A stretch of 64,000 nt of DNA from Phoenix dactylifera (GCF_009389715.1 NC_052402.1:24066013-24130012); one strand, 5' to 3'. Shown: positions 34,776 through 46,778, counted from the stretch's first letter. Notes: generated from the letters alone by a model not told the origin. Numbers and translations: made by a program.

Positions 34776-37508
34776 TGTAAGGAAACCTAACTTATTGCTC
34801 ACATTTCAATTTCATGCAGGCTAGGAATAATCTTCTAACACTTGTCTAGATTTGGAAAGAGGCTAGATGAAGATGGCAAGTTCTCATGTAGAAGTGCTAA
34901 TCATCTTGAAATCGCAAACTATAATCAAAGAGTTAAACTAAAATAACATCTATAATTATATCTGATTAATGGTCAGTTGCAAAAGTTACAGAATTCTTTT
35001 AGGAAGCTTCCTCAGACTCCATGGTTGACTTCGTTTCAACAGGAAAGACTAGATGATGAAAATGATACCAAATGGAAATTATTCTTATTTTTAATAATTA
35101 TATGTGCACTTTAGCTCATGTCCATCTCAGGTTATCTTGCCCTAATCCGTTTTTGCTTGTCTTTATCTCAAGACTAATAAGATCCAATCATTAGCATGTG
35201 CAAGTTAGGTCTCCCTTGTTGATTCAACATTATGACCAATATAGGAATACATATTAATGATTCCGAATTTAATATCTATGTGTACATGCCTATATAGTGC
35301 TACTTATTATACATAACCATGGTGGAGAGGCTTGAAGTGCTATCTTTGCTTTTGGCCTGATCCTAATACAATTAAGCCTGGGAAAAGTTCGGAACCTTGC
35401 CTAAGTAGAGTGAGTTGTCTAACATAGATAGACTCTCGTGACGATCTTTGATTTAATGTTGGAAAAACACAACCAACTAAATTCTTGACAAAAAATCAAA
35501 ACATTTTCTATTTGATTAAGAGAGTTGACTTGACGGTGAAGAGAAACAACCTTTTTTTTCCTTTTCTTTTTTTATTTCGAAAGCTAGGTTTGCAAGTGAT
35601 GCTACCATGATTTGGACCCCTTTTTTCCATGCTTTCATTTATCTCTACGATTCTTTAAGTTCTACCACATGCTAACTTGGTAGAGAAGCTCAACTCTTCA
35701 CTGTGTTCCTAGTTCCTGGTTTTATTATCTTAAACTTCATCACTGCTCTTGCAATAAGAATAAACCATGTTGTTGTGATGTGGGATGAAAATCACCTGTC
35801 TTGATATTCATGCTAAGATCAACTAAAGGGCTTAAAAACACCTTAGATGACCTCTTGAATGATTCAAATTAATAAAGCAAGGCTATGTGGTGACACTTGA
35901 CTCACAGGTTCTAAAAGAGCTCAAACTATTTCAGTGGTAGGATGTGTCGTAGATATAAGTGATTTCAAAGCTTAACCAGCAACTGCACAGTCAGAATTTT
36001 TTAGCAAAGTTACTTTCATTTTGTCCAATATCAAGTTAGCTTTCCAAGCAACTTGAATCACCTCAATCAGAGGTGGGATGAGGAAGTTGGGGCCAAAATA
36101 GTGAAGCATTGCAAATGCTGTCGATCCTAACAATTGTAATTATGGCTTCAGGCCTTCAGATGATTTAGACAGCAATACCCCTGCTAGCTTATTGATTGGC
36201 TACCATGTTTCCTGTTAGAAATCTGCTGCATATGACTCCTTCTAGGTCTAAGAGTCATGTGATAGCATCTCTATAGACAAGTTTTTTGACAACAGTTATG
36301 CCATTAGATACCTCGAAAGTCATGCAACCATCTTTAAGGCATGGATACTATGTGAAAGTTTAGTTGTTTTCAATAGGATGTTTGTGTCGAATTCTAGGGG
36401 CACCATGAATCTTAGTCAATGTGAAGGCCCCTAAAAAAAGGATAAATGCACCATCTCAAAGTTCGGCCAAATGGATCTGTTTCATTCAAGATTGAACTGA
36501 AATGAATTCTAGTCCAGTTTCGGGTTTTGGTCATTTTGACTATTTTGGCCACTATTTGTCAAACTAGCCATTTCCAATCTAGCTTCAGTGGTTTTGGTCA
36601 GAACTAAAGGAAACTAGCCATAAAAATCTTTTTACTTGTTATTTTGGTTGTCTTTATCATATTGGAGTCATTTCTTTAGTTTGTTTAAGTACACAGATGG
36701 CTTTTCTTTCTTTTATTGAGTTAAAGTAGGAGATAAATAATGCAAGGCACCTTGATGGGTTGAGGCCTTTGAAAAAGGCATTTACTGTAACATATTATAA
36801 AGAATAATGAGAACAACTGAAAAAAATAATATCGTTTCCTATATAAAAAATAAATATAACATTTTTATAACTACATCTAATATAGGTGAAGCCTTCGAGG
36901 GTCCTGTTGGCACCTTGTATTGTCTTCCATTCACAGACAATAAAAACTTGGTGCTTCTGGGATTAAAGTAGCTAAACTCTTGCTTTTGCTCTGACCTTGC
37001 ATTGCTTGTTCTCAAATCATTAGGGCATATGCCGCACCATTTTGTCTTTTAGAGAAATAAGCTATGTAAAGGTTGCCTCCTCTTATTTTTTAAAATACAC
37101 TAGAAATTGTTTTTCTCTTCTTCTTTTTCTTGCTCCTGCTAGACAATTTCATTTATGGAACTATTCTTTCTACATGGCTTAGACGCCCCTTTTTTCATTT
37201 TGGTGCTTGCATCCTTCTTTTTATGTAGAAATCATCCTTGCCACAACTGTTTTCAACTTCTCATGATGATTGTCTCGCCACTATTGCTTAATGCTGCTGT
37301 ATTTTCTTCCCCTGAGCAATCTAATATGTTGTTGCCAAAATTTCTGGATATGATCAGTGTTTGCTGATCTTATTATCCTTTAGCTGTATTTTCTACTATA
37401 CTAAGTAATTTAACTGACGCTGAAAAAGTTATTTAATTGTTTTAAAATTGCATGCAAATGGATGCAATACGTTGCCTTATTCAGTTTTGATGCTTAACAG
37501 AAGGAAAA

Positions 37509-40308
37509 ATGTCTGGGCACGTGGAGAATAAAGTTGAAAATATCCTGAACACCATAGTGGACAGCATTGCTGACAGTGTCCCAAATCAAAAATCTGTGAG
37601 ATTTTCAGAAGAGCAAAATGCAGTCACTGCCCAGATGAATAAACTATTTGGACGCCGGAAGTCTATTCATAATATTTTGGGTGGTGGAAAATGTGAGCCA
37701 TTTCTTCATCAAGATTTCCTGCTTTTGGATGTTTCTTTTGCTCAAAATGATAAATTCCATTTTTTCCTTGTAGCTGCTGATGTGTTGTTATGGAGGAACA
37801 AGAAGATATCATCAAGCGTCCTGACTGGTGCAACAGCTATCTGGGTTCTCTTCGAGTGGCTTAATTATCACTTTTTAACTCTCTTATGCTTGGCACTTGT
37901 TATTGGAATGCTTATTCAGTTTCTCTGGTCCAATGCTTCAGGCATGCTAAGCAGGTATTGAAATTGCTCAAATATTAGATAACAATGTGTGGAAGGTAAG
38001 ATACTGACTTTTTGTTTCTGACAGGTCTCCATCTCAAGTTCCTCGCCTTGTTTTGCCTGATGAGCTGTTTATGAACATTGCTGTTTTTATATGTGCCGAA
38101 ATCAATCAATTTTTGGGATTCATTCAAGATGTTGCATGTGGAAGAAACTTGAAACACTTTCTCATGGTATGCTATAATCTTAATCCCATCCTTTGCATGC
38201 TTTTGTGTTAGTCCTGTTGGTTCTGATACTTAATTTTAGAAGTCATTTGGCAAGAAACATTTACATCAAGTAATACATTGATAATAATAGATTGTCTCAT
38301 ATTCCTGCATAACTAATTGTTTTGTATTAGTCAATTAATCTGGTCATAGTCAACATTGAATAGTTGGGACAGGGACAGGTATGGTTATATTAATTTAGTC
38401 ATTCTGTAATAAAAGCACTGAGAGTCAGATTTAATGTTCTCCATGGTTCACATCAAGCAAATTCTTGGACCTAAAAGTGGATGAAGCCTGATCAAACGTC
38501 AAAGAATGGGGGGAGGCATCCTCAATATAATGCTTAACAATACACAGAATGAGTTCTTGTGTAGCAGTTGTTCCTATCTGTCTTGAACTTGTAGTGATGA
38601 TGTATATTTTTGAACGCCAAAAGCAAGCACCTATATTAATAAATCAATTGCGTACCCCTCAACTGGTTAATGAGGTGGTACACTGGCTAGAGAGGTCATA
38701 TGCATTATTATTCAGAAGCTGATGATTAGTCATTCATCCAACATAAACAATGCGGTGCCAGATGATGAAAATATGTTGGGACCAGGCATTTGGAAGCCTT
38801 ATTCAAAGCTGCTAGAGGTAAAGCATCTAGATTAAAGTTGGTTTTTATGACTCTTGTGATTGCACGGAGATTGACAAACTAGATATGATTTTCTTCATTG
38901 GAAGATGTAACCAAGTATTCAAATTCAGTGAAGGCAAATCAGACATGCAGGAGATGAGGTGACTTGCAAAGATCGATGCATTTGATAGTCGCTAGGGGCT
39001 TACTAACACTATAAAGCAATTTAAAGTGCATTAAACTTGAGAGTTAAGTGCTAGGTCGGCAAGGTGAAAATTACCAAAGTAATTGGTAAGAAAGGAAGCA
39101 GGAGCTTGGAAATGTTAACAACTCTGTTATAAGAATTTACGGTGATGAGCTCAAGAAGATTGACCAAAAATAAAAATGCATTGTGGATGTAAATGCTATT
39201 AGAGGATAGTAGAAGTGGGATGGCATCAAATAAGTTTGTTGGAATTTGTAAACAAAATTCAAAAATAAAATGATACACTTTAAGAACCGGAGAAAACACA
39301 AAAAAAACAAGGAAACATGATCTGTGATGAATGGAATAGTTTAATCCCACATATGATTTTTAGAGTTGCTTATACTCTTTTTAGGTGGCTAGCCACTTTA
39401 CAACTCCCATAAAGGACGAGAAGCCAAAATACATGGGGAAACAAAAACAGGACAAATCAAATTTATATCCACATAGCTATGCTGGTTATGATGGCTGACA
39501 GCCTGAAGAACTGGCTGAATGTTTACAAGGGAAGTACTTAAGCTTATTATAGTGATGTTTGATGGAATTGCCAAGTTTTGGATATTTACAGTTTAATGGT
39601 CTTTATAGTTTGATTGGAATCAGCTGATGGTTCAGCAAAAGTTACTAGAGAAGGTAGAGAGGTGGTGCCTAATGAATTATTATGAATATCATGTTTTGCA
39701 ATTTCGGAACGTACTATTTGGTGCAGGGCATTAAACACACTGTATTGGTAGGGTATCAGGACTTGGAATGTCTCCTGTATTGAGTGTCGCTACCGAGGTA
39801 TGTACTGTTCTGTCACTAAGTACAGGGTACTGGTTGGGCATTGGTACGAAGTTCAATATCAAGATTGGAATTTTGATAAATATAATATAACATTCTGTAT
39901 AGTGGTCTCTTTCGCTAAGTAATATTTGAAAATAAATTTAAAACATAGCCAGTAGCCAAAGGACCTCGGTATAGGTGTCATACTAGAGACAACAGTAGTG
40001 GATGATAAGTTCAAATTCAAAGAAGGAAACATCATTTATAATTGTAATTTTTAAGACATTTTAGGAGCTATCTTCTCATAGTCTGATATGGAAGTTTTGT
40101 TTTCCATCGTCTCTCTAGTAATAGCATGAATTGTGCCTGTATATAATGTTATTATTTTTCTCTATTTTCTCACCCCTGTTGATGCAGTGCATATAATGAC
40201 ATTGCAGTAATCACCTAAAAATGCCTGATTCTTTCGTCAGTGGTTTGAAACACTTTCACCTTTATCATTTTAAATTTGAGACCAAAAATCATCTTTACCC
40301 AAACAACC

Positions 40309-40366
<58 letters not shown>

Positions 40367-41226
40367 CATGGTTGCTTTACATGCACCAGCAATTCCACTT
40401 GTTTTTGACCCTAGGTTTGCTAATTATTCTGCTCTCTCTCTCTCTCTCTCTAAATTTCTGGCTTGATTTTTTTCTTTTCACACTGGGTTTCATATTTAAA
40501 CAAAGCTGTCCAAAGCTTAAATGGATGCTATCTTTTCAGGTCGTTGGAAGCTTGTCGGCTGCTGCTGTGATAGGGAGCTGGTGCAATTTCATGACTCTTT
40601 TTTATATTGGTGAGGATATACCCTTCTTATCTTATGTAACTCGTTTTCCATTTTATCAGTCTCCTGTAGTAAAGCTTGTAGGCAATTGATGCATACAAAT
40701 AATAGGAAAGTTTCTTTACACAAACAAGGAAACTACCCTATCAGGTTTATGAATTTGGTTTCCTGCTACGTATCACTTGCAGAATGTAGTCTCATTTTCC
40801 TATAACTTGGTATTTAGTCTTCTGCAAAAACAAGATGGCATATTAAGTATTGCTATGATAAGTTAGTTTTCTTGACAATGCCCTTCTGTAACCATAACAT
40901 TAAGACATGTCACCATATGTTAAAGATTTTTAGCTAAAGAAATTGTAGAGGTGAGCTTGTGCATTTGAATAGTCCCGGAGTACGCTAAACAGCATCAATA
41001 ATATCTGATTGGAGTGGAAAATATTAAGATCCTTGTTTCATTTTTATTTGATACAGGATTTGTTTGTGCTCACACTCTGCCAGTGATTTATGAGAAATAT
41101 GATGACCAAATTGATGATCTTGTGTACAACCTTATTGGGCAGCTGCAGAGTCAATTCAGCAAGTTCGATAAGAATGTTCTGAGAAAAATACCGAAGGGAA
41201 ATCTCAAGTTGAAAAAGAATGATTAG
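37509..41226 (+). CDS. Reticulon-like protein, plant RTNLB family
   Basis: Coding exons: 37509-37692, 37774-37954, 38025-38166, 40540-40609 and 41057-41226. GT-AG junctions are canonical, and phases close to 248 codons plus TAG. The leader exon is at about 32740-32806. The cytosolic N-terminus has LFGRRKSIHNILGGGK, and then the reticulon homology domain begins (SADVLLWRNKK). Its two long membrane hairpins comprise WVLFEWLNYHFLTLLCLALV plus the adjacent leucine-rich stretch, and VVGSLSAAAVIGSWCNFMTL. GFVCAHTLPVIYEKYDDQID is the signature C-terminal block, followed by a basic tail (KGNLKLKKND). RTNLBs shape tubular endoplasmic reticulum. The 81-nt first coding intron is stop-free and in frame (see findings). 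Intron 38167-40539 carries a GA microsatellite. Confidence 0.95.
40312..40364. repeat. (GA)n microsatellite in a reticulon intron
   Basis: About 26 uninterrupted GA units lie 175 bp upstream of the exon starting at 40540, followed at 40430-40451 by a (CT)n tract. The two tracts are reverse complements about 70 bp apart and could form a hairpin in the pre-mRNA. Confidence 0.95.
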
Positions 41227-43259
41227 ACTAGTCATTCTTGCTTGCTGATTGATCTGACTGTATTTTCTAAATGCCATTAGCTTGTTGAAATGGGGATTGA
41301 ACCTTCTGTTTCTGCAGCGTGAATATTGTTAAAAAAATTTGTGCATATCCATTCTCTATTGTAGTTTTAGCATTCAAGATCACGTATGCCTTTTATTGAA
41401 GCTACTATAAGATAAGGATCTGAACTAATTGTTCCCGCAGCTATGACCTCCATTTGAAGTGAAAAATGAACCTCCTGTTCTGGGGTTCTGAAGTGAAAGA
41501 TCGAAGAGGGAAAAAGGCTTCATATATAATGCTTGCTAGTATTTGGCACCTCTCTCTCTCTCTGTGTGTGTGTGAGTTGAAGCCAGGGATGGAGGCTATG
41601 ACTGAGTGGAACTCAGAGGTGGCAGATACATCCTCAGGGTATGCATTTATAATGGTAATATCTGTTCTGAGACTCAAGGAAGGCGTGCTTCTTGTAATAC
41701 TTGGTATCAGAGCACCTTACGATCTGATTCAAGTATTATAAAGTAAAGGTCGAGGTCTAGTTTTTTTTTTTATAATAATAGTGTTTGGAAAGATAATATC
41801 CACTTCATGTAGTACCCCGGAAAAAGGGGCCACTTGATCAAGCTAGTAAAGTGTGGTTGTATCAACAGACCTTGCTTCAAATCCTGTTTTTCCCAGGGGT
41901 GTAAATGAGAGATATTTGGGGAAGGCCATCTCCCATTTGCATATCCTTTTCTATTTTATCTCTCTGCGAGCAACAAGCGGAGGAAAGTTAAATAAAGTAC
42001 AACAACGTTGGGGTAGGACGCTAGTATTTAAACTAGGATTGTTTTGGCGCACTAATCTTATGTTTTTCAGCAGGTTGTTAGTTGTAGCGTGTAGCGCGCC
42101 TTCTCTCTTTCTTCGGAAAGATTTTTTAGTCCATTTAGGTAAAAGCTCTTCAATATCCATAGATGAAATCCATAGGCGAAGATAAGGCGGTAAGAAAGAC
42201 AAGCTAAAAAGAAAAAAAAAAGAAAGAATAGAATCGAAATCTGCTTCTAAATCTACGACTTTTCTAACTTTTGTTCTTTCGACTAACTGCCTTCCACCTG
42301 GAAAGAAGAATTTTGTGTGCTTCATTGCAGCTGAAAGTAAAAGTATTTTGATAAATTGTTTTCTTTCCCTCTCTTTTCTTTTTATTCCTTTCCATCATTC
42401 CTTTAACTCTCATAGGTTTGTTAATTCTATAGAATCTGACCAAATGTGAAGTAAGTCTTCATAGCTTACTGATGAAACTTAATGAAACTTAATACTTGAA
42501 ATTCAACAGAACCCTTGTGATACTATACTAATAAAATAAAAGACCAAGCCAATGCCCCTTTTTAGTAAATTTGTTAGAATATTAGATCTTTTCCACTTAA
42601 CATCCGTCTTTGTAACATAATTGACATTGAATCTAACGGATCTACTGCTGGATAAATACCTTTAGCAGCTAGACGAGAGTTTCATAAAGGCATATGAAAT
42701 GATAAGAAATAAAGGAGGAAGGCCATCCTTCCGAGCAAACAAAAGATTAAGACAACAAACAAAAATAAGCAGTAGTATCTCCTACAACTCTCCCCGCAAC
42801 AGTGAGAAAAGGTCTCAAATAAAATGGGGTGGCTACTCACAACCAGGTCCCAAAAGACCAAATCATGAATCCAAGCATCCCAAAATAGAGAAAGTACAAA
42901 CAAATCTCAGCGCTTGTTGCAGGAGTTATAATCGAACTCAACCCAAAAATGTCGCCTGTGCCATGGCTTTTTTGTTTTCTGTTTTTTTCCTTTTACTCTC
43001 CATGAGTCAAATTTTTTAATACTAGTTATTAAATTGATTTTAGAAATTAGCCGATTAGAATTATGAAAATGGGATAACCTAATAGATTAGGTCAGCATGA
43101 CTCTTGCAAATAGATTCGATCAGCAGGATCAAACTATGGATATGAAATTAGGAACTATGGATCAGCCATGGTTCTCAACTTAAGACCAAGGCTGGCGAAC
43201 CGTTATTAAAAATTGCTTGTGTTTAACTCATATCTAATTTCAGTTACTCAATTAGTAAA
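41227..43259. other. Intergenic with organelle-like and retroelement traces
   Basis: Starts with the reticulon 3' untranslated region. Contains a short primer-site-like TTGGTATCAGAGCACC at about 41701-41716, without convincing LTRs. An open frame at 41951-42325 minus is of unknown origin, and a plastid atpB fragment lies at 42595-42682. The remainder is AT-rich with no gene recognised. Confidence 0.5.
42595..42682 (-). pseudogene. Nuclear copy of a plastid atpB fragment (NUPT)
   Basis: The minus strand reads [20 protein letters not shown] then MLQRRM. This matches the plastid ATP synthase beta subunit at its [24 protein letters not shown] segment. The nucleotide core GGTATTTATCCAGCAGTAG is what I recall from plastid atpB. 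The mitochondrial nuclear-encoded beta subunit reads [15 protein letters not shown] instead, so plastid origin is preferred. Only about 30 codons are seen, with substitutions (SMSI for STST) and no start or continuation, so this is a dead insertion. Confidence 0.7.
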
Positions 43260-43264
43260 CAAGC

Positions 43265-45236
43265 TGTTGCCTAGATAGACAACTCAAGAGGGGGGTGAAT
43301 TGGGTTTTAAAATAATTTTGCAATTAAAACGTTGTGGATGACTAATTAATGCTTTACCAAGATGATTAATTAATTGCTATGTGCTGTGAATGAAATGAGA
43401 GTAAAAGAAAGAGACAAACAATCACAAACACAAGGCTTTTATAGTGGTTCGGAGCTAACCCTTGCTCCTACGTCCACTCTCCAAGTCTCACTTGGGAATT
43501 CACTATAACCCCTTGGATTACAGCCGGTTGTTTTACAAGCTCACAACCAAACTTGTTGTTTTACGAGCTCACAACGAACTCGGTCGGTTTTCCCTGGCTC
43601 ACTGACTAGAACCACCCCGATTGTTTTTCCGGGATCACAATCGAACCCTTACACGTTGGTTTTACACTCGGCTCACCAACCAACCTCTACACCCTTGATT
43701 CAATCCCCCGATTGAACCAAGCAAAGACAAGATGGAAATAATGACAACAAACAGAAAAACAGAGCTTCTCAAAAGCAGATAAATAACAATATAAACTAGA
43801 GAGAAGTTAAGAGCCCTCAAACACGTTTGAGTTGGAGTAGAGTAGGGCTTCTTGAACTTCGGGTCTCCTCTTGAATGTCTGGTCGACTTGAATGCAGGAG
43901 GAGATCTCTTTCAATGTTTGGGAAGAGGTAGTTGGATGGAGTTATGGCGCTCTTCCCTCTTTTTGTTGAAAAACCACTTGCAGAGAATGAATGCTTGATT
44001 TCTTTGAATGGAATGGTAGTTCTTTGCCTTGCTACAGTCCTCTGTGGCTATTTAAGCCATCCCCCACGGAAACTAGCCGTTAGACACCTTTTTCTGCCCG
44101 TTCTGCACACTCTGCACAACCTGACAATATGTCCGTTGGGGGTCGGAGTCGACTCGCGCGATCAGGAGTCGACTCGGCTGTAGCGGGAGTCGACTCATGC
44201 TTTTCTGGAGTCGACTCGGCAACTGTTCCGGATTTGAATTAAAGTAGCCTCTTCGACTGGGAGTCGACTCGTCTTGACCCGGAGTCGACTCGCCAACTTC
44301 TGGAGCTGACTTGGCATTTTCGGAGTCGGCTCATCTCATGAAATCCATGGAGCTAATTTTCAACTTGGCCCACTCGAGTCGACTCGACAATCCTGGGAGT
44401 CGACTCGGCGCTCAGAGCCCGAACTCCCGATCTTCTATCTTTTGGCTCGTCCAGTCTTGGAGTCGACTCGAACTTCCCCGGAGTCGACTCGGCTCTCAGT
44501 TTCCGAAACATAGCCTTTTGCCTTTTTGGTGTAGCGCTGCCTTGGAGTCGACTCGAGCTGTCTGGGAGTCGACTCGGCTCTCAGAGACAGTAAATCGGTC
44601 TTCTGTCTTTTTGGGGTCGTGCTGTCTCGGAGTCGACTCGCGCATTGCAGGAGTCGACTCGAATCTTAGAGTCCGAAAACTGCTCTCTGACTTTTGCCTT
44701 GTGAACCACTGAGAGTTGACTCTCGCTTTCTTTGGAGTCGACCTACCAACCATCGGAGTCGACTCGCGTTCCACAGGAGTTGACTCGAATCTCAGGGTCG
44801 AAATTCGCTCTCTGACTTTTCTGTCTGTAACTCCTTGGAGTCGACTCATACTACTCCGGAGTCGACTCGGTAAACATCGGAGTCGACTCGCGCACTTCAG
44901 GAGTCGACTCGCTGACAGGTTTTAAGTTGTGTCCTTCTGTTCGTCTGTCTGTTCTCAGTCGGAGTCGACTCGTAATGGTCCGGAGTCGACTCGAGCCCGT
45001 GCCAGTGATTCTGATACGCTTGGAGTCGACTCGTAATACTCTGGAGTCGACTCGAGTCTCAGACTTTGGTTCAAACTGACTTCTTAACTTATCCAAAATA
45101 TTATGAACCAAGTCTAGAAACACTTTAGACAAGATTTTCACTGAAACACTCAATTGAATTCATTAGTAAACAAGAGATGTACTCAGATGCTTTGAGCTCA
45201 TCAAAATCAAATAGGGTTATGATCAATCACTCCACA
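43265..45236 (+). mobile_element. Solo LTR (probably Ty1/copia), 1,972 bp
   Basis: Begins TGTTGCCTAGATAGACAACT and ends TCACTCCACA, so it has TG...CA termini. It is flanked by a 5-bp CAAGC target-site duplication (43260-43264 and 45237-45241). Early sequence (CTCAAGAGGGGGGTGAATTG, and further on TTATAGTGGTTCGGAGCTAA) is typical of a large class of plant copia LTRs. No primer-binding site, polypurine tract or coding domain lies inside or next to it, so it is a solo LTR left by recombination between two LTRs. Its centre carries a palindrome-rich repeat array, listed separately. Orientation is inferred from the copia-like 5' end. Confidence 0.85.
44146..45053. repeat. Array of about 28 GAGTCGACTC palindromes inside the solo LTR
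   Basis: By eye I count 23 exact copies of the 10-bp perfect palindrome GAGTCGACTC, nearly all preceded by G and most followed by G, plus 5 one- or few-base variants (for example GAGTTGACTC, GAGTCGGCTC). They come in pairs about 20-30 bp apart, and pairs repeat every roughly 90-110 bp with a shared spacer (CTCAGAG/TCCGAA... CTTTTTGG). Each contains a SalI site, GTCGAC. This is a higher-order tandem array internal to the LTR. Confidence 0.95.
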
Positions 45237-45241
45237 CAAGC

Positions 45242-46421
45242 CAAGATAGAGCTAGGTCTGGCTCGCCCGAGCAGGTCAAATAAAGATCTAAATTTAAATA
45301 AATTAATAATTATTTCAAATAAAATTAACTTTATGACTATGTACGGAGGATTCCAAAAGTCTCACTAAATTTTGGACAATAGCTGGAAGCCTTGAAAGAC
45401 CTCATGTCATGCTCACTAAATGAACCAGATGAACCAGCTTTAGCCCATTTCCGTTGCACTGCAGGTCAAGGTATCTTATGAAATCAAACTCTGCCCGGGT
45501 GTACCTCTGATCAAATCCAATTTGATGCAGCAAAATCCAAACCTGGTCAAGATCATATCTGATGATTAAATTCAATTTGATCCAGCAAAATCTAAACCTA
45601 TTCGACATACATATATATCTGACAGGTTGGCTTTGTATCGTGTTGGATCAAGAACCGATCTGACCTACCTGCGTGCATACCAAAATTGAAATCATCTACT
45701 AAAATCACATGGCCGTCACGCCTCTTAAAGTCTACACTTCCGCATCCATGCAGCTAATACACCGTCTGCTCGCCAGCCCGCTTTCTCTCGTCCAATATTT
45801 TGCACACCCCTTGAGACAACGAATAGCTGGGCCCACCAGCAACTCTTTTGTCAGCTACAGGGCAACGGGCTGTATGTTGCGCGTGAATCCACCGTTGGAT
45901 CATCTACTCGTCGCTTTGAGAGCTGTGCAGGCGGATGAATGGTGGACTTCCTATAGCTTTGATATCTGTGCCGTGGGCCATCCAATGGTGGATTCGTGCG
46001 AAGGTAGGGGAATCCTTCTTACTCGCAAAAGATACTACGACCCGTGTACGTACTACCTTTTTAAGTAGACTCCTCTCTACGGTCCAGCGTGGCACGTAGC
46101 GCATGCGCCGAGAGCGTGCATGGATCGCCTCACCCACGTGGAGACCGTGGACCGCGACCCACTCCCATGAGCTCCGCCCCAAATAGCGGGGTCCACCCGC
46201 CACCTAGGACAAACGTGTGAACAGGAGCTCACCACTCCACCTCCTACCCCACGTTCCTCCTCCCAACCCCACCGAAAGCGGAAGGCATCACTCTCGATCG
46301 ACAAAGATCTCGGGAGCCTTTTCCAGTGTATAAATTACAGAGCCAAGTCCGGCTTCACTCCTCACCCCAAATAAAGTACCAGCTCTTTCTTTCCCTTTGT
46401 CCACTTTCCTCCTCCACTGCA
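45242..46421. other. Intergenic, promoter side of the small acidic ORF
   Basis: AT-rich to 45700, then GC-richer. CACGTGG (46135-46141) and several ACGTG cores near 46090-46260 could be G-box-type sites, and a TATA box GTATAAAT lies at 46328-46335. Open frames 45709-46068 plus and 45904-46203 minus overlap each other and look accidental. Confidence 0.4.
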
Positions 46422-46574
46422 ATGGCTGTTGTCACCATTAATGAGAAGTCGGCTCCCTGTGGTTTAGTCTTTGGAGAGACACAGGACGTGGCATTTGATG
46501 ATCGGGTCTACCGAGAAAACAATGGCGAGGGTGATGACGACGACGACGATGATGATGTGGCACCTGCGGCCTAA
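46422..46574 (+). CDS. Small acidic protein, unknown
   Basis: A 50-codon ORF: MAVVTINEKSAPCGLVFGE, then a Glu/Asp-rich C-terminal half with eight consecutive Asp (residues 38-45) before VAPAA. I do not recognise it. Support for a gene is a good TATA box (GTATAAATT, about 46328) some 95 bp upstream, a pyrimidine-rich leader, ATG in good context (GCAATGGCT, the plant GCAATGGC consensus), and a G-box-rich upstream region. An in-frame upstream ATG at 46326 overlaps the TATA box and is unlikely to be used. The Asp run is encoded by GAC/GAT repeats, so it could have expanded by slippage. It may be a short stress-type protein or a non-coding transcript with a chance ORF. Confidence 0.45.
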   Translation: MAVVTINEKSAPCGLVFGETQDVAFDDRVYRENNGEGDDDDDDDDVAPAA

Positions 46575-46740
46575 TGATTGCCTCTGAGGTTTTAGAAGTA
46601 TGATGAGGTCATAGTATTGGCGTGCAGTTAGTGCTTTATATATCTTTATCTAGACATGACACTCGTTGTCTTAGTTTCTAGAATAATGCTTTTTGTTAAG
46701 TTAATACGGAGGTAGTTTAAGATGATAAAGAGGGGTTTGA

Positions 46741-46778
<38 letters not shown>

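Noticed and set aside
41701-41716. TTGGTATCAGAGCACC, a Met-tRNA primer site
   Set aside because: No LTR end or paired LTR could be placed around it, so a retroelement cannot be supported here.
41815-41895. tRNA-like look (TTCAAATCC loop, AAAAAC/GTTTTT ends)
   Set aside because: No consistent cloverleaf: D-arm and anticodon arm do not pair, and the TTCAAATC box has the wrong spacing.
44146-45053. Coding ORFs across the palindrome array (repeated VDS/ESTP-type peptides)
   Set aside because: The peptides are produced by the GAGTCGACTC repeat read in frame; there is no start context or promoter, and the tract lies in an LTR.
45709-46203. Overlapping ORFs upstream of the small acidic gene
   Set aside because: They overlap on opposite strands in a GC-rich promoter-like region and show no family resemblance.
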